A DNA stretch of 64,000 nt. Source: Rhipicephalus microplus (lineage: Eukaryota; Arthropoda; Arachnida; Ixodida; Ixodidae). The stretch is from assembly GCF_043290135.1 (NCBI RefSeq), contig NC_134709.1, positions 109,485,645-109,549,644 on the forward strand, in the 5' to 3' direction. The notes beneath the pieces were generated by a model. It had not been told where the DNA came from. It made no database searches and saw nothing but the letters and a program-made list of their open reading frames with translations. Of the stretch, positions 39,862 to 52,380 are shown in pieces (position 1 is the first letter of the stretch; every line of letters starts with the position of its first letter). The position numbers were made by a program, and so were the translations under genes.

Positions 39862-42580
39862 GTGAATGTTGCAGGGCAGTATGAACAAAATGCGGCCGAA
39901 AGACAAATGTGGTGCTACCATAGCAAGCGATGTACAATACAAAGTGACCTATTTTTAATATTTATTGGGTGTTAGTACTATATATAAAATTTTTAAGCTC
40001 AATTTGTTCTTGAATACATATTAGTTGCTGTATAGATATATATTTTATAAGTGTATTAAGAGAATACACTGAAAGCATAGCGCCGAAGTCAGTGCCACCA
40101 CCCCTTGACGCTTTCACCGTGCAACTAGGTTCGTGGTCGCACTTCTCATACTCATATGGTTCGTGGACGGCGAGCACATGGACGGGCAAGCCTGTGTGCT
40201 ATGTTTTGCTCGTGCATATATTCCGCAGATTTGCATTTCTACTTATTCGTGATGGAGCTTAGCGTATACCGATCTTTCAAGAGTGCAACCTTGTTGTTGA
40301 TTTTGCTGCTCGATGGAACAAAAACGATGTAAACATGTCTTCAGCTATCTGCAAAGATGTTCGCTCGTCAGACAAAAGGCTGCACATGTATCAGCTTGCA
40401 GTTAAGTGGTGACGAACTGCGTCGCATTTTCAACTACATTTCTAGTTCATGCAGTGTAGGTAATTACAGTCCAACAATGCTACAGACGTTTTCAACTCCG
40501 AAGTTCGTGCTTGTTCAGAGTATGTGAAATGTGTTAAGCTCTCAAATAGCTGGCTAATTGTTTTTTTCTGCAAGCACATTGTTAAGAGCTGTTGTGCTAT
40601 AAAAAAAAAAATATCTGCTCTGCGCTGCTTCGTGCGCCTGCGCATACCGCTGCCAGTCTCTATTGCCGTTGTAAGGCGCTGATACTACGAGCGGTCGGCG
40701 CTCGCACGATACCGTTAAAAATGCTGGAGGATCTATTTTCACTGTTAAATGGTCCTTTCTGCGATAATACCTACTTCGAAAAAATGACAATGGGGCAGCT
40801 TTGTACCTGCTTTACATAACGTTAATCGCAGGGTGTTGAGGGCTTCGGCCATACTTTTTAGAGCTGTAGTGTATGTAGACCAGTAAGCCGACCGATGATT
40901 TTCGCATCACTTTAATGGCGTAGCCAGCTGGTTCCGTGCTGCTCCCCCCCCCCCCCCCCGTCTCAAATGTTTTTAGGCAGGCCACCAAGAGCCCAATATG
41001 ACATTTGACCACATTTGCATGCCCGGCCGCCACTTCAGATAAGCACCCCCCCCCCCCACAACCGCCGCATCCGCCTGAAAAATTCTGCCGACGTGCCTGC
41101 GTCTCTTGCTTCACCTCCACTCTGCACGTATTATTTTATAAGAGCACCATCAAATGACGACTTTGCATATAGACAGAACAATGTGAAAAGAAATGATCCA
41201 AATCTTTCACATTTAAACCTTCACAAAATTGAATATTGTGAGAGACAATCATTAATGCTGTACGTTCTTATTAGTGCCATTGTTATCATTTCACATCAAG
41301 GAATCTGTATGCGCTGTGCAACCTTGGCAAGCCATTTACTCACATTTTGACATCAGTACCGATCGATGGAAATTTTATGTTTTGGTGACCTCAAAAAGGT
41401 TATTTGAGATTTGCCACATGCACATAATTAAGCCGATTCCCATTTGCCTGTTTTTAACCAGACTTGACTGCTACCAAATAAATATTTGATGCATGTCCTC
41501 TAATATTTTTTTTTTTCAAGTGTATGACACATACTTGTTAATACTGCAGATAATCATGCTCCAATGACGCCAAAATAAACAAGGCAAGTGAATTTTGGTA
41601 AGTGCAGACTTTTTGTACATGTTACGTATACGAAAGCATCGCTTTTTTGGCGGCAAACTCCGCATCTGTGTGCCAGTGAATAATGTAGAATTGAAGGTAA
41701 CTATGTGCACGAGGCAAATATCAATTTTAATATGAGCAAACAGTACATTTTATTTGTCACACACATGATTTTGCTTAAAATACTCGTTCTTGAATAGGCT
41801 CATGGAAATGTCATTCAGCTGTGTGAAGGAAACAAGTGAACTTAACCTAAGACCAGCTTCAACTGCTACAAATATAATACTTTCTTGAGGTGACTCCCCT
41901 CGTTGGATTGACTGACAAAGCGGAATGCGATGTCTACGGCACTGAAAAAGACATCGACCATTTGCTAGGCCGTCCCCCTTGATTTGCCTCTGCGAAACAA
42001 AAGCTTTCTGACGCATTGCGACAACTGGGCAATCAGCCACTATCTGTGCAGATTCTGGTGGAGCACTGTCCTTGTCCTTCGTCGGCTCAAAAGGCAGTCA
42101 AAGCCGTCTTGTGCTTTTTGAGCACTACAAGCCTATGTGAACGCCTTTAACTTTTGTATAGTGCCACTGCTGCATACGCGTCAACCAATTGACAATTTTT
42201 TTGGTCTCTTTCTCTTTTCTTTTCTCTCTTCCTCATTTTTATACTCCCCATTCCCCCAGCGTAGTGTAGCAAACCGAGCATGTGTCTCGTTAACCTCCCT
42301 GTCTTCTCTCTTGTTGTTCTTGTCCTTCCTTCCTTGAGGTGATTCACACTTTCTGCAAAAAAATCTTGCTATATTGGCAACAGACATCAAGTGAAAAGCG
42401 TCCAGCACATCAGCACTGATATGGTTCGCCAAGTAACATTTGGCCGAACGTACCATTTCATTTCACACTTCATTTTACAGTACACTTTCCATAGAATGCA
42501 AATGTTGCTGCTGTGTGTGTGATTCATTGTTATCTATTTATTTTGGCATGTAAATCCTCAAACTTCTATTTTTTCTTGCA
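39862..42580. other. AT-rich unassigned interval
   Basis: 2.7 kb with no recognised gene. It holds C runs at 40944-40959 and 41046-41057 near an AATGGCGTAGCCAG motif (40914), which often marks small repeats. A minus-strand frame at 42040-41750 (97 codons, ending QNHVCDK) has plausible composition but no recognised family. Confidence 0.4.
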
Positions 42581-42582
42581 GC

Positions 42583-42776
42583 AATGAGATCTTTTGCATA
42601 TGCCTACACTGACATTTCACTGCACTGGCTTGATGGAAAGAACAGTCCTGCGCAACTCGAGTCCTGCCCTGTGCTGGGAATTTTACATTGTTTTCACCAC
42701 GAAGTACACAGAAAACTTTTGATGTATTATGCCGCTCAGTTAGTGTTGGTAGTGGTGTGATCTGTCACCAGAATAA
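42583..42776 (+). other. Possible terminal exon with polyadenylation signal
   Basis: A strong acceptor (TTTTTTCTTGCAG) opens a frame MRSFAYAYTDISLHWLDGKN...VLGILHCFHHEV of about 58 codons ending TGA at about 42759. AATAAA follows at 42771-42776. No family recognised. It could be the last exon of a host or element gene whose other exons are not visible. Confidence 0.3.
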
Positions 42777-43339
42777 AGCTGTTCTTGTGTGGCGTGGGTT
42801 GAGTGTGTTCGCTCTGTTCAATCGTGCCGTGTTGCTGACACTACAATGCTCATCACGTTCTGCGCATTTTGAGTGCTTATGTGCGAGCACAACGAGCACG
42901 CTCGCTGCCAAAGCAAGAGCCGAAGCCTAAGCGGCGCATACACGGGCGGCGTTCATAAAAAAAAAAGCAGCATTAAAAGTAGAAGAGCAGCTGGCTTAAC
43001 GCAGTGTGTCCATGAAACAAGAACGCTACACTGACCGTTCCATGCAGAGAAGCTCTGAGGACATCAAGACAGGAAGATACGAACGGAGTCGCCTTTGTGG
43101 CACGCTTCAGAAAAAAGACTAAGTTTCAAATTCGACGTTCACAGGACGAGCCGCAAAAATCCCCCGTTCTTTCTAAGCAACCACAGCAGAGTCCTCTAGC
43201 GATAATGCCAAATGGAAATAGTGCAGTGGGTGAAACTGCCGCTCAATATCCGAAGTGGGAGGGTCTACAAAGTATCGACTACACACCCTGTACTCGCTCT
43301 CCAAACAGATGCTTCGCCTCTTAGAAGTAGTGCAAAAAA
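42777..43339. other. Unassigned interval
   Basis: No recognised feature. A short plus-strand frame at 43097-43324 (75 codons, Pro/Gln/Ser-rich) is probably chance. Confidence 0.35.
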
Positions 43340-43619
43340 CAGGAAGGTGGGGAGCATAGCAGTTTACTCGAGATAAATATTCATTCTCACAAGGAATAAC
43401 TGTGAGCCTGAGCAATTGTTCCTCAAAGATTAACTGCAAACACACGAGAGTAACGATCAAGACTAACTGTTAGTTTTCGAGGAGCAATTGGTGGGAGTAA
43501 CGGTTGGTTCTCGGTGAGCAACTTGAGGGAGTAACTGTTCATTCCCCAAAAGAAGGACTGAAAGGAGAGGAACGGTTCCTCCCGCTGCAGTTCCTTCTTT
43601 TCGGGGAGTAATGGGCATG
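43340..43619. repeat. Imperfect short repeats, GAGTAACTG and GAGCAATTG types
   Basis: GAGTAAC, GAGCAATTG and GATTAACTG-like words recur about every 20-40 bases (GAGCAATTGTTCC, GAGTAACGATC, GAGCAATTGGTGG, GAGTAACGGTTGG, GAGTAACTGTTC). The array is interrupted by the Gmr1-type insertion and a related word (GCAATTGCTCCC, inverted) lies just right of it at 57701. Confidence 0.4.
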
Positions 43620-43624
43620 ACAGT
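43620..43624. repeat. Target-site duplication of Gmr1-type element (left)
   Basis: ACAGT, repeated at 57695-57699. Confidence 0.8.
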
Positions 43625-44926
43625 TGTAGGACCGCGGTAAGAATTGGTAGCACAGCAATTTTTGTTTGCTTTTATTTGCTTTGCGGCGTAAACTTGGGAA
43701 GGCATGTCAGCCGCGGGCAGCCAGCGTTGCTTGAGTGACAGGCGGTCGAAGCGCGACCGACCGCTTTTGCCGCGAGCGCAGACACACGGCGCCAGCATAT
43801 TACCCTGCTTTGTTCAATGTTAGAGACGGTCGAGCGTTTCGAGTTACTATTAACTCAAGGAAAAGGGAACCAACCGGGGCAACAAAAGGGGTGAGATTAT
43901 AAATGTCATTGTGACGGCCCCCTAATTGCCTCTCGGCACTGGCAGTCGGCGCATCGACGGGCCTCTTCAGAGACCCCGCGCACTGCGGTGACTCCTCGCA
44001 TCGGTTCGGTTCGCCGACAACCTTTTCTGCCGGTCCGGCTTTGGTCCAGTAGCTCTCAGAAGCGGGCTCGCGACACGGGAAATGTTAACGGCCACCAGTT
44101 CGACGCCTAGGTTGTCTATTGTTGAATCGGGCATGTCTTCGACTGCGTCCCCGTTTATCCGGGCAAATGAGCTCGTAAGTAGAAAAATGTGCGGTCAGTG
44201 AGCGGCTCCTCTTACGGCGCACAGAGGCAAGAGGATTATAGCCCCGTCGTCAAGAAATTGACGTGGTAGAGGGGGGAAGTCGCCCTATGGCCGCAACACC
44301 GAGTACGGCTAGCTCTGTCTAGATAATTGTGTGCCGCGAAGCTGGCCCTGGCCTCTATGCTTTTTCTAGTTTTGTTTTATTTACGTTTCGGTTGTTGTGT
44401 TGTTTGAAAAGAGTGCGTGTGTCCCACGTGCACGAAGGCGGCATCCTCGTGGCGGTTTTTTTGTTTGATCTACCTAATGTACTCTCCAATCAAAGGACAA
44501 GCAGGTGATTATTTGCCGAGGGCGTGGTAAGGGTGGAGCGCCAGGAAGGGATAAGAAGAGGCCCTGGGGCTCCGCCAAATGTTCTCAACCGAGCTTGCGG
44601 TGTTAGACGCCATCGGCTCCACCGAACCACGTAGGGTCGCCCTACAGAGGTCGGTTCATTTCCAAGTTGTTTTTCTTTTCTTTTTTTGTAACATTGATGT
44701 TCATTGTTTTGTAAAATCTGTAAATACAAGTTTTTCTCAGCCATCCAAAACTTCTTCAGCGATGCTTCTGCTTCATCGTCAAGCAACCAGCCGGCCAATA
44801 GCCGCTATTGGGATAGCGGCGAACGTTTCCTCTCCCACTTTGCTATACCACCGCGGGTGGTGCGCCTCGGGCGTCGAAGTGGGGAGAAGTGGTTTCTTCT
44901 ACATCGAGAAGAGAACCTGATTTACT
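43625..44926 (+). repeat. Gmr1-type 5' LTR
   Basis: 1302 bp, TGTAGGACCGCGG to GATTTACT, matching 56329-57694. The right copy is longer, mainly from a block near 56710-56780 that the left LTR lacks. A long T/A-rich stretch with TCTTTTTTTGTAACATTGATG lies near the end. Confidence 0.9.
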
Positions 44927-44941
44927 GGCACAGTCGACAGG
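44926..44941 (+). promoter_or_regulatory. Gmr1-type primer-binding site candidate
   Basis: TGGCACAGTCGACAGG at the LTR end, with the TGG start of a tRNA complement. It shares one base with the LTR. The tRNA is not identified. Confidence 0.5.
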
Positions 44942-45386
44942 ATTGGCTTGCTGTGGACGGAGTGGGAAGAAGCTGGCTGAGAGGAAAGACGAAGTACAGA
45001 TGAAGACGCCAATCGGCACCAGACCAACGGACAGACACTGCAGCAAGTAGCTGCGGCAGCTGGAAGCTGCCGATAGCCTGGTGTTTCCGGAAGACACCGA
45101 GGGAGTGACTGGGACAAAGCGGTCCTTGAACGAGTTCTCGACACCCAAAAGGCGCGTCCACGACGAGGTGGGGCATCGACCAGAAGCCTGCAGCAGCAAG
45201 CCAGAACGACGCCAGGACAACGGGACAGAGCTAACGTGAGTTCCCTTTCTCATTGCTGTATTGTTGTTGCGGGGCAAACAGGCTAGCACCACATTCAGCA
45301 GGATGGAGGGTGGCGATGGGGTGAGTGAGGATGGGAGTGGTGACGTCCCTTGGACGGCACGAGACTAAGCAGATCATGATTTTAAG

Positions 45387-48329
45387 ATGGCTTGGGAACG
45401 AAGCCGGCAAATGGAGTTGGAGTTAGAGCTCGCTAAATTACGTCCGGCAAGCCCATCAGGTAGCGTGAGTGATGCTGGCGGAACATTTGAGCGCTGCTCC
45501 AACACTGAGTGGCGCAAATACGCCAAATTGTTAGGGGGTGCTTTCGCGAAATTTCCCGCAGACGCGGAGGTCCCAATTTGGTGCGAGTCAGTGGAGCACA
45601 CTCTGGAGGCTTATGAGGTGCCTCGAAGTTATTGGGGACAAATAGTTTTTCCACTCGTGGCTGAGCGCATAGAGTATTTATCAACTCGGCTCACACCCGC
45701 CCAACATCGGGACTATGAGACCGTGAGGGAAGTAGTGCTTGATGAACTGAAGCTGTCTCCCTTAGAATACCAAAAGAAATTCACAGGGGCACGTAAACGA
45801 AAAACAGAGACGTGGAAAAGTTTTACAACAAGGTTGGGCAGCTACTTAAATTTTCACGTGGCGTCAAGAGACGTGTCCATCTTCGCGGAGCTTTTGGAGC
45901 TACTGGTAGTGGACCAATTGAAAACCGTGTTGTCTGAAGAGGCATTAAAATACTTGAGGTTACGTGGGGGGGCAGCGTGGTACAAAAGCACAGAAATTAC
46001 AAGGCTCTTGCACACCTTTGAAGACGCGAACGGCAGTGCGGAAGTGCAGAAAGGACAGCCGCGTAACGCCAGCAGTAAAGGGGTAGAAAAGACGACCGAC
46101 CATAAGAGTAGCAGCCCGTCGGGTCCGAGTCAGGGTTCAAATACGAGACCGAAGTGTTCGTATAATTCAGGTAGGCAACCAAGGAAATCGAGATGTTTTG
46201 AGTGTGGATCGAACACACATATTAGACTCAACTGCCCGCACTATCTTGAAAGGGTGGCGCCGAATCCTAGCGCTTCGGCGGGAAATGATAAACCCACTGC
46301 TCGAGTCTGCCTAGATAAGGTAACGTCTGCCGACCGCTTGTGGAAGGCAACTCTGAACTGCAAAGATAAAACTTTGAATGCAATAGTAGACACGGGCGCC
46401 GAGATTACGGTAGTGCAGGAAAGCGTAGTTCCTGAAGAACTTATCCAGGCCCATGGCCGCATAGGCCTCCGGGCCGCATTTGGTGAACGAGTCCAGGACA
46501 AACTAGTAGAGCTCCCGCTAACGCTGAAACAGGGGCAACCGGTGTTCGCCGAAGTTTCACACGCCACACCGGTCTTGTGTGCGGTCACAGATAAACTAAG
46601 CGTAAGTGAATGCCTGCTCTCGGCGAGCGATTGGACCGCGTTGCAGCAGAGCCAGTGTGAATACAACAAACAGGACACGACACTATCCCCCCGAAACTTC
46701 TCCGACGAACAACAGGCGGCCGCAAAGCTATATAGGAGAGTAGTAGAGCAGAGTAGACCGACTCCGGATTATCCGCGGTCAGCGGAGGGAAGCGTACTAC
46801 AGCCCAGCGAGGTCGAACGCACCCGGGAGGAAGAAGTGGTTACAGCCGTTGAGGTAGAGGAGGGAGAATTAGGGCCGGTTCGGATGGAGACAGAAGGAGA
46901 GCGTAACGCTAGAGAGAAAACACCACACACTGTCGAGAACGAGGCAAGTTGCGTGTCGCAAGGTGGCACAAGTGGCGAGAGGGGCGATTTCGAGGCGTTG
47001 CGTGAGGAACAAAAGAGTGACGAAACGTTGGGCCGGGCATGGAGAGTTGCCGCGGAAGGGCGAGGTGGAATGCTGGTGATTGACGGGTTGCTGTATCACC
47101 GAGAACAGGTATTTGGTCAACCGATCAAGCAGTTAGTTTTGCCGACCACCCGGCGGGCTGATGTGCTCAGCCTGGCGCATGAGTCGTATTGGGGCGGACA
47201 CCTGGGGTTTCGTAAGACGAAAACGAGAATTAAACTTAGTTTTTTTTGGCCAGGTATAAAAAAGGACGTTCGAAACTACTGCAATTGTTGTCACGCGTGC
47301 CAGATCAGGGCTGACAGGAGGCAGACAGACAGAGTTCCCATAGCGCCCCGCGTAAGGCCCCGATACCCCTTTCAGAAAGTCAATATCGACGTCGTAGGAC
47401 CAATTGAGCCGCCGACAACTCGCGGCCACCGCTACGCGTTGTGCATGATAGATCTGTGCACCCGCTGGCCTGAGGTCATATGCCTCAAATCATTGACAGC
47501 TAAAGCTACCTGCGACGCAATGTTGGAAATTTTCAGCCGCAGCGGGATACCAGAGGTAGTATGTTCAGATTGCGGGACCGATTTCACCGCCGCGCTGACC
47601 CGCGAATTCCTGACGCGCGTCGGCTGTTCCCCTCGGTTTTCAACACCGGACCACCCGTAAAGCAACGGAGCAGTCGAACAGTGGAACAGAGTATTCAAAA
47701 ACATGCTATTTCATGTGATATCCAAACAGGGGCGACAATGGGACAAGTTCGTGCCACTTCTACTGTGGGCATATAGAGAAGTTCCTCACGACACTACGGG
47801 CGTGTCCCCGTTCCAGATGATGTACGGCAGAAAACCCGTCGGTTCGCTCGCGATCCTACGGAGGGCTTGGTCGGAAGAACAGGAAATGCCCACGACAGTG
47901 GCAGACAAGCCGGCAGAGTATATGCGAAAACTGAAGCAACAGTTGGAGATAGCCGCGGAAGCTGCTAACGTGCCCGCAACTAAACAGCAGAGGGCGTACG
48001 CGACGCAATGCAACCTTCGTGCAAAAGAAAAGGAGTTTCAACTTGGGGAGCAGGTGCTTGTTTTTGATAGCAACCGTTCCGGTAAAACGCAACCGAAATG
48101 GGTAGGTCCGTGCAGGATCACAGGAAAGTACCGCCAACACTCCTATTACTTAGAGACGCCGGCGGGTAAGCGTATGCTAGTGCATGCCAACCACCTGCGC
48201 CCGTACATGTGCCGTGTCGCTGGCATTGGTGTCATATTCCATGACGACCACGAGTTCGGGGAGGTGGAATACGTGCCGCGTCCTGTCACCTCGCACGAAA
48301 GAGCAACTATCCTACCGACCGGCGGGTAG
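45387..48329 (+). pseudogene. Gmr1-type gag, protease and integrase
   Basis: Open for 757 codons to a TAA at 47658, then continuing in another frame (47703-48329). A SCAN-like gag region occupies about residues 112-195 (LEYQKKFTGARKRKTETW, LLELLVVDQLKTVL). The CCHC knuckle CFECGSNTHIRLNC is at about 270-283 and the protease motif VDTGAE at about 334-339. After a variable charged spacer comes integrase: HESYWGGH...CNCCHACQ zinc site, NIDVVGPI, VCSDCGTDF and, past the stop, GAVEQWNRVFKNM with the catalytic Glu. A C-terminal GPY/F-like module reads PKWVGPCRITGKYRQHSYYL. No RT precedes the integrase. The ATG at 45387 fits the gag start. Confidence 0.9.
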
Positions 48330-48333
48330 CTTG
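48317..48333. repeat. Target-site duplication, I-clade copy 2 (3' side)
   Basis: GACCGGCGGGTAGCTTG, identical to 54105-54121. Confidence 0.95.
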
Positions 48334-48604
48334 ATGATGATGAGTAGTTTTTAGTGGCGCAAGAGCCAATTGATGGCCAAAGAGCGCCATTTCAATTGAC
48401 TACAGATATGAACAATGATATGGTGCGTGGCTGTAAAGGGGCCTTAAAATTCCTCGCTCTAACGCGGGTTAAAACATGAAAGTAATAAAATCATGACAGT
48501 GACGTGACATATATGTAGTGACAGCGGATGGCAAAATGTCATGAAAATAAAACCATGATGAACATGTAGTCACCGCAGCCACGACCACTCTATAAAAGGT
48601 CGTG

Positions 48605-51600
48605 CTACGGATAACCTCGAAATATCGGATGAAAGCTTTGCACATCTTTTAAAAACGTAAAAAGTGCTTGCAGTTTAAAAAGCGGATCCCTACCAATGAG
48701 CATCCCAGGGTGTAGAGGGAGCTGCTGTCGGTAGGGCAGTAAAAAGTTCTTTTTTCTTAGAGCATCTAGCTCATTGCACTGGACGACAATGTGGAGAACC
48801 GTAAGGGGCTCTCCACATCTCTCACAATATGGTGGATCGCTGGTAGACAGAAGAAATGTATGTGTAGAATGTGTATGTCCTGTTCTAAGCCTTGTTAGTA
48901 TTACTTCTGTGTGTCGTGATTTTGATAGTGGCGGCCAATAACCTAGTTGCGGCTTACTAGCATGGAGTTTATTATCTGTATGTTTATCCAACATGCTCTG
49001 CCAATACCCCCTGAGCTTTCGTTTTATAAAAGGTTTCAAGTCAAGTGCAGGGACTGGTGTTTATGCATTGGCAGTAGTGACATTGGCGCAAACAGCCAGA
49101 TTGTCGGCCAAAACGTTCCCTTGTATTTCACGGTGCCCTGGAACCCAGCAGACAGTGACATGCTGTTTCGATGTGTAGAGTGTGCACAGAAGTGAGTAAA
49201 GTGACACCAGCGTGGGGTTCTTGTGTTTTTTAGGAGTTTTCAGGGCTTCGACCACGCTTAGGGAATCTGTGTATATTACCGCCTTTTGTAATTTTATCTG
49301 TTTAATGTGTTTTACGACCGCCAGTATTGCAAAAGCTTCTCCTGTGAAAATGCTTGCATCAAGATTAAGAACGCCGGCCTCAAAAAAGGATTGGCCTACC
49401 GCAGCATATGATACAGAAGTGTTTGACTTTGACGCATCGGTAAAGAACTCAGGGCATGTGTATTTATGTTGTAGTTCTAGGAAGTGTTTATGTATGTGTA
49501 CAAGTGGTGCGTGCTTTGTGACATCAACAAAAGAGACATCACAGTCTATAAGCTGCCACTGCCACGGTGGCAGATATGTTGCAGGAGCCATCAAACTGTG
49601 TTCAAGAGGCACACCTGTTTCTTCGGCCAGGCTGCTTACACGCAGTGCATAGGGCTGCCTAAACTAAGGACGGTTCTCGAACAAGCTAGAACAAGACAAA
49701 TCATTAATTGTGAAATGGGAAGGATGTTTCTTGTCTGCCTTCACCTTCAAAAAGTACAGAAAGGACAGTGAACATCTTTGTAGGTGGAGCGACCATTCAT
49801 TCGAATTCACGTACAGGCTCTCCACAGGGCTGGTGCGGAAAGCACCCGTAGAGAGGCGAATGCCTAGATGATGGACAGGGTCGAGAATTTTCAAGGCTGA
49901 TGGTGTTGCCGACTGATAGATTATAGCGCCGTAATCTAGGCGTGTGCGTACGAGGCTTTTATATAAGTTAATTAAACATTTCCTGTCACTACCCCATGTA
50001 GTGTGTGACAACACTTTTAAAACATTCACGGCTTTTAAACATTTTGTTTTTAAGTACTTTATGTGCGGTACGATGGTCAACTTGTTGTCCAAGATTAGGC
50101 CTAAGAATTTATGCTCCGCATTTACAGACAGACGACCGTTCAGTTTGATGTCGGGTTCTTAGTGCATGCCTCTCTTTCGGGAGAACAAGACACACGTGCT
50201 TTTTTGTGGGTTCAGTCGGAATTCGTTTTCCTCTGCCCATTTGGAGACCTTGTTTAAACCTAACTGAACCTGCCGCTCACACATTGCCAAGTTGCATGAC
50301 TTGAAGCCAAGCTGAACGTCGTCGACATATGTAATATAGAACATATTGCGGGGGATGGATAGGTGCAAGGAATTCATTTTGATAAGAAAAAGTGTACAAC
50401 TAAGTACACCCCCTTGCGGCATGCCTGTTTCCTGGACAAATGTTTGGGAGAGAACACTGACCACACGGACACGGAATGTACGATTGGACAAGTAGCTTTC
50501 GATAATAGTAAACATCCTGCCACGCACACCAAGATTGGACAAGTCTCTTAATATTCCGAATCTCCATGTCGTATCATAGGCTTTTTCGATGTCGAGGAAC
50601 ACAGAAAAAAAGTTTTGTTTGTGGACGAAGGCATCTCGGATCTGTGCCTCGATACGCACGAGGTGGTCAGTGGTGGATCTACCCACTCGAAACCCGCATA
50701 GGAATGGGTCGAGCAGATTGTTCGTTTCAAAATAATGTACAAGTCTGCGATTTATCATTTTTTCAAAAAGTTTACACATGCAACTTGTAAGTGCGATTGG
50801 CCTGTAACTACTAACGGAAGATGGATCCTTGCTTTGCTTTAAAATCGGAATAATAATGGCTTCTTTCCACACAGAAGGGATTTCACCGGAAAACCAGATA
50901 CAGGGAAAACCAGTTATACAGGGAAAGCAGGGTTTTTTGTGTTTCAGAAGGCAGTTGTTTTAATATTTCGTATACTATACTGTCCGAACCTGGAGCTGAT
51001 TTATTGCGAACATGTAGCGATGCTTTTAACTCGGCCAAACTGAAAGGGTTGTTGTACGACTCATGTTTAGAGGATTTTCGCTGAAGTTTCTCTTTTTCGA
51101 GTTTTCTTCTGTGTCGTTGAAAAGCTGCAGTATAACGCAACGAACTGGACACCTCTTCGAAGTGGGCACCGAGGAAGTTCGCCTGGTCTTCCAAGGTGTC
51201 CCCTTGTGTGTCTACGAGAAGTAGTGAAGATGCGTGTCGTCCGTCCTGTTACCTTGCGAACCATGTTCCAGACTTTAGTTTCTTGTGTATATGAAGTGAT
51301 GCCTGATAAAAACTTAAGCCAGCTTTCTCTCCTAGCCTGCCGGCGCGTTCTCCTGCCTTGGGACTTGAGTTTCTTAAAAATTTCAAGATTCTCTGCCGTC
51401 GGCGAGTCCTGTAGCAATCTCCACGCTTTGTTTTGTTGTTTGCGTGCATTGCGACATTCAGTATTCCACCATGGGACACGTCGCTTGCCAGGCAGTCCAG
51501 AAGTTTGCGGGATGCATTTCATCGCAGCGTCGGTCAGAAAAGCAGAAAAGTATTGTACAGCTGCATCTATGTTTAAACCAGATAGGTCAGTCCAACTTAA

Positions 51601-52335
51601 GTGACTAATCTGCAAGAACTGTTCCCAATCAGCTTTGTCAATGATCCATCTGGGTACCTGCGGGTGATATTCATTTGATATGGGTGTGCTTAGCGTTGCG
51701 GGAAAGTGGTCACTTCCGTAAGGATTATTGATGACATTCCATGTCAGTAAAGGAAGGAGGGATGGTGAGACAATGCTAAGGTCTATTGACGAGTAGGTAT
51801 TGCTGGCAAGGCAGTAATATGTGGGCTCTTTCCGATTCAAAAGGCACGCGCCAGAAGTAAAAAGGAACTGTTCGATCAGGCGACCTCGAGCATCGCAGCG
51901 AGAGTCACCCCATAGATTGCTATGTGCATTGAAATCTCCAAGGAGGATATAAGGTTCTGGAAGTTTATCTATTAGGGACTGGAATTCACGTTTTTCAAGA
52001 TGATAGTGTGGAGGTATGTAGACAGAGCAGATGGTCACGAGTTTGTTCAGGAGAACTACACGAATAGCCACTGCTTCAAGAGATGTTTCGAGTGGTAGAT
52101 GAGTACATGCAATCCCTTGATTTACTATAATAGCCACACCACCAGATGACGTGACGGCTTCATTCCTGTCCTTTCGAAAAATGATATACTGGCGTAGAAA
52201 ATTAGTGATCTTGGGTTTTAGGTGTGTTTCTTGTACACACAGCACTTTTAGTGACTGTTTATGTAAAAGTTCTTGAATATCGTCAAGGTTTCTCAGTAGT
52301 CCTCTGACGTTCCACTGTAAAATTTGTGTCTCCAT
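48605..52335 (-). pseudogene. I-clade copy 2 ORF2
   Basis: Starts METQILQWNVRG. The endonuclease frame (52335 to about 51200) has QETHLK, GDFNAHSNLWGD and YGSDHFP. RT pieces lie at 51194-50883 and 50872-50159 (ITYVDDVQLGF, GMPQGGVLS) and 50092-49664. RNase H is at 49612-49061 (FTDASKSNTSV, FTGEAFA, IYTDSLS), and the tail with CERCGEPLTVLHIVVQC at 49039-48605. At least five stops or frame changes separate these, so it is dead. The second RNase H acidic residue is kept. Confidence 0.88.
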
Positions 52336-52380
52336 TTTTAATGTAGTTAAGTGCTGTGTGTACAGAAACGTTGCCTTAAG

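Noticed and set aside
40812..41120. Gly-rich minus-strand ORF
   Set aside because: Its glycine runs are poly-C tracts read on the other strand. No family resemblance.
42137..42337. Phe/Leu/Ser-rich plus-strand ORF as a membrane protein
   Set aside because: It is a pyrimidine-rich stretch (CTCTTTTCTTTTCTCTC); the apparent hydrophobic segment follows from composition.
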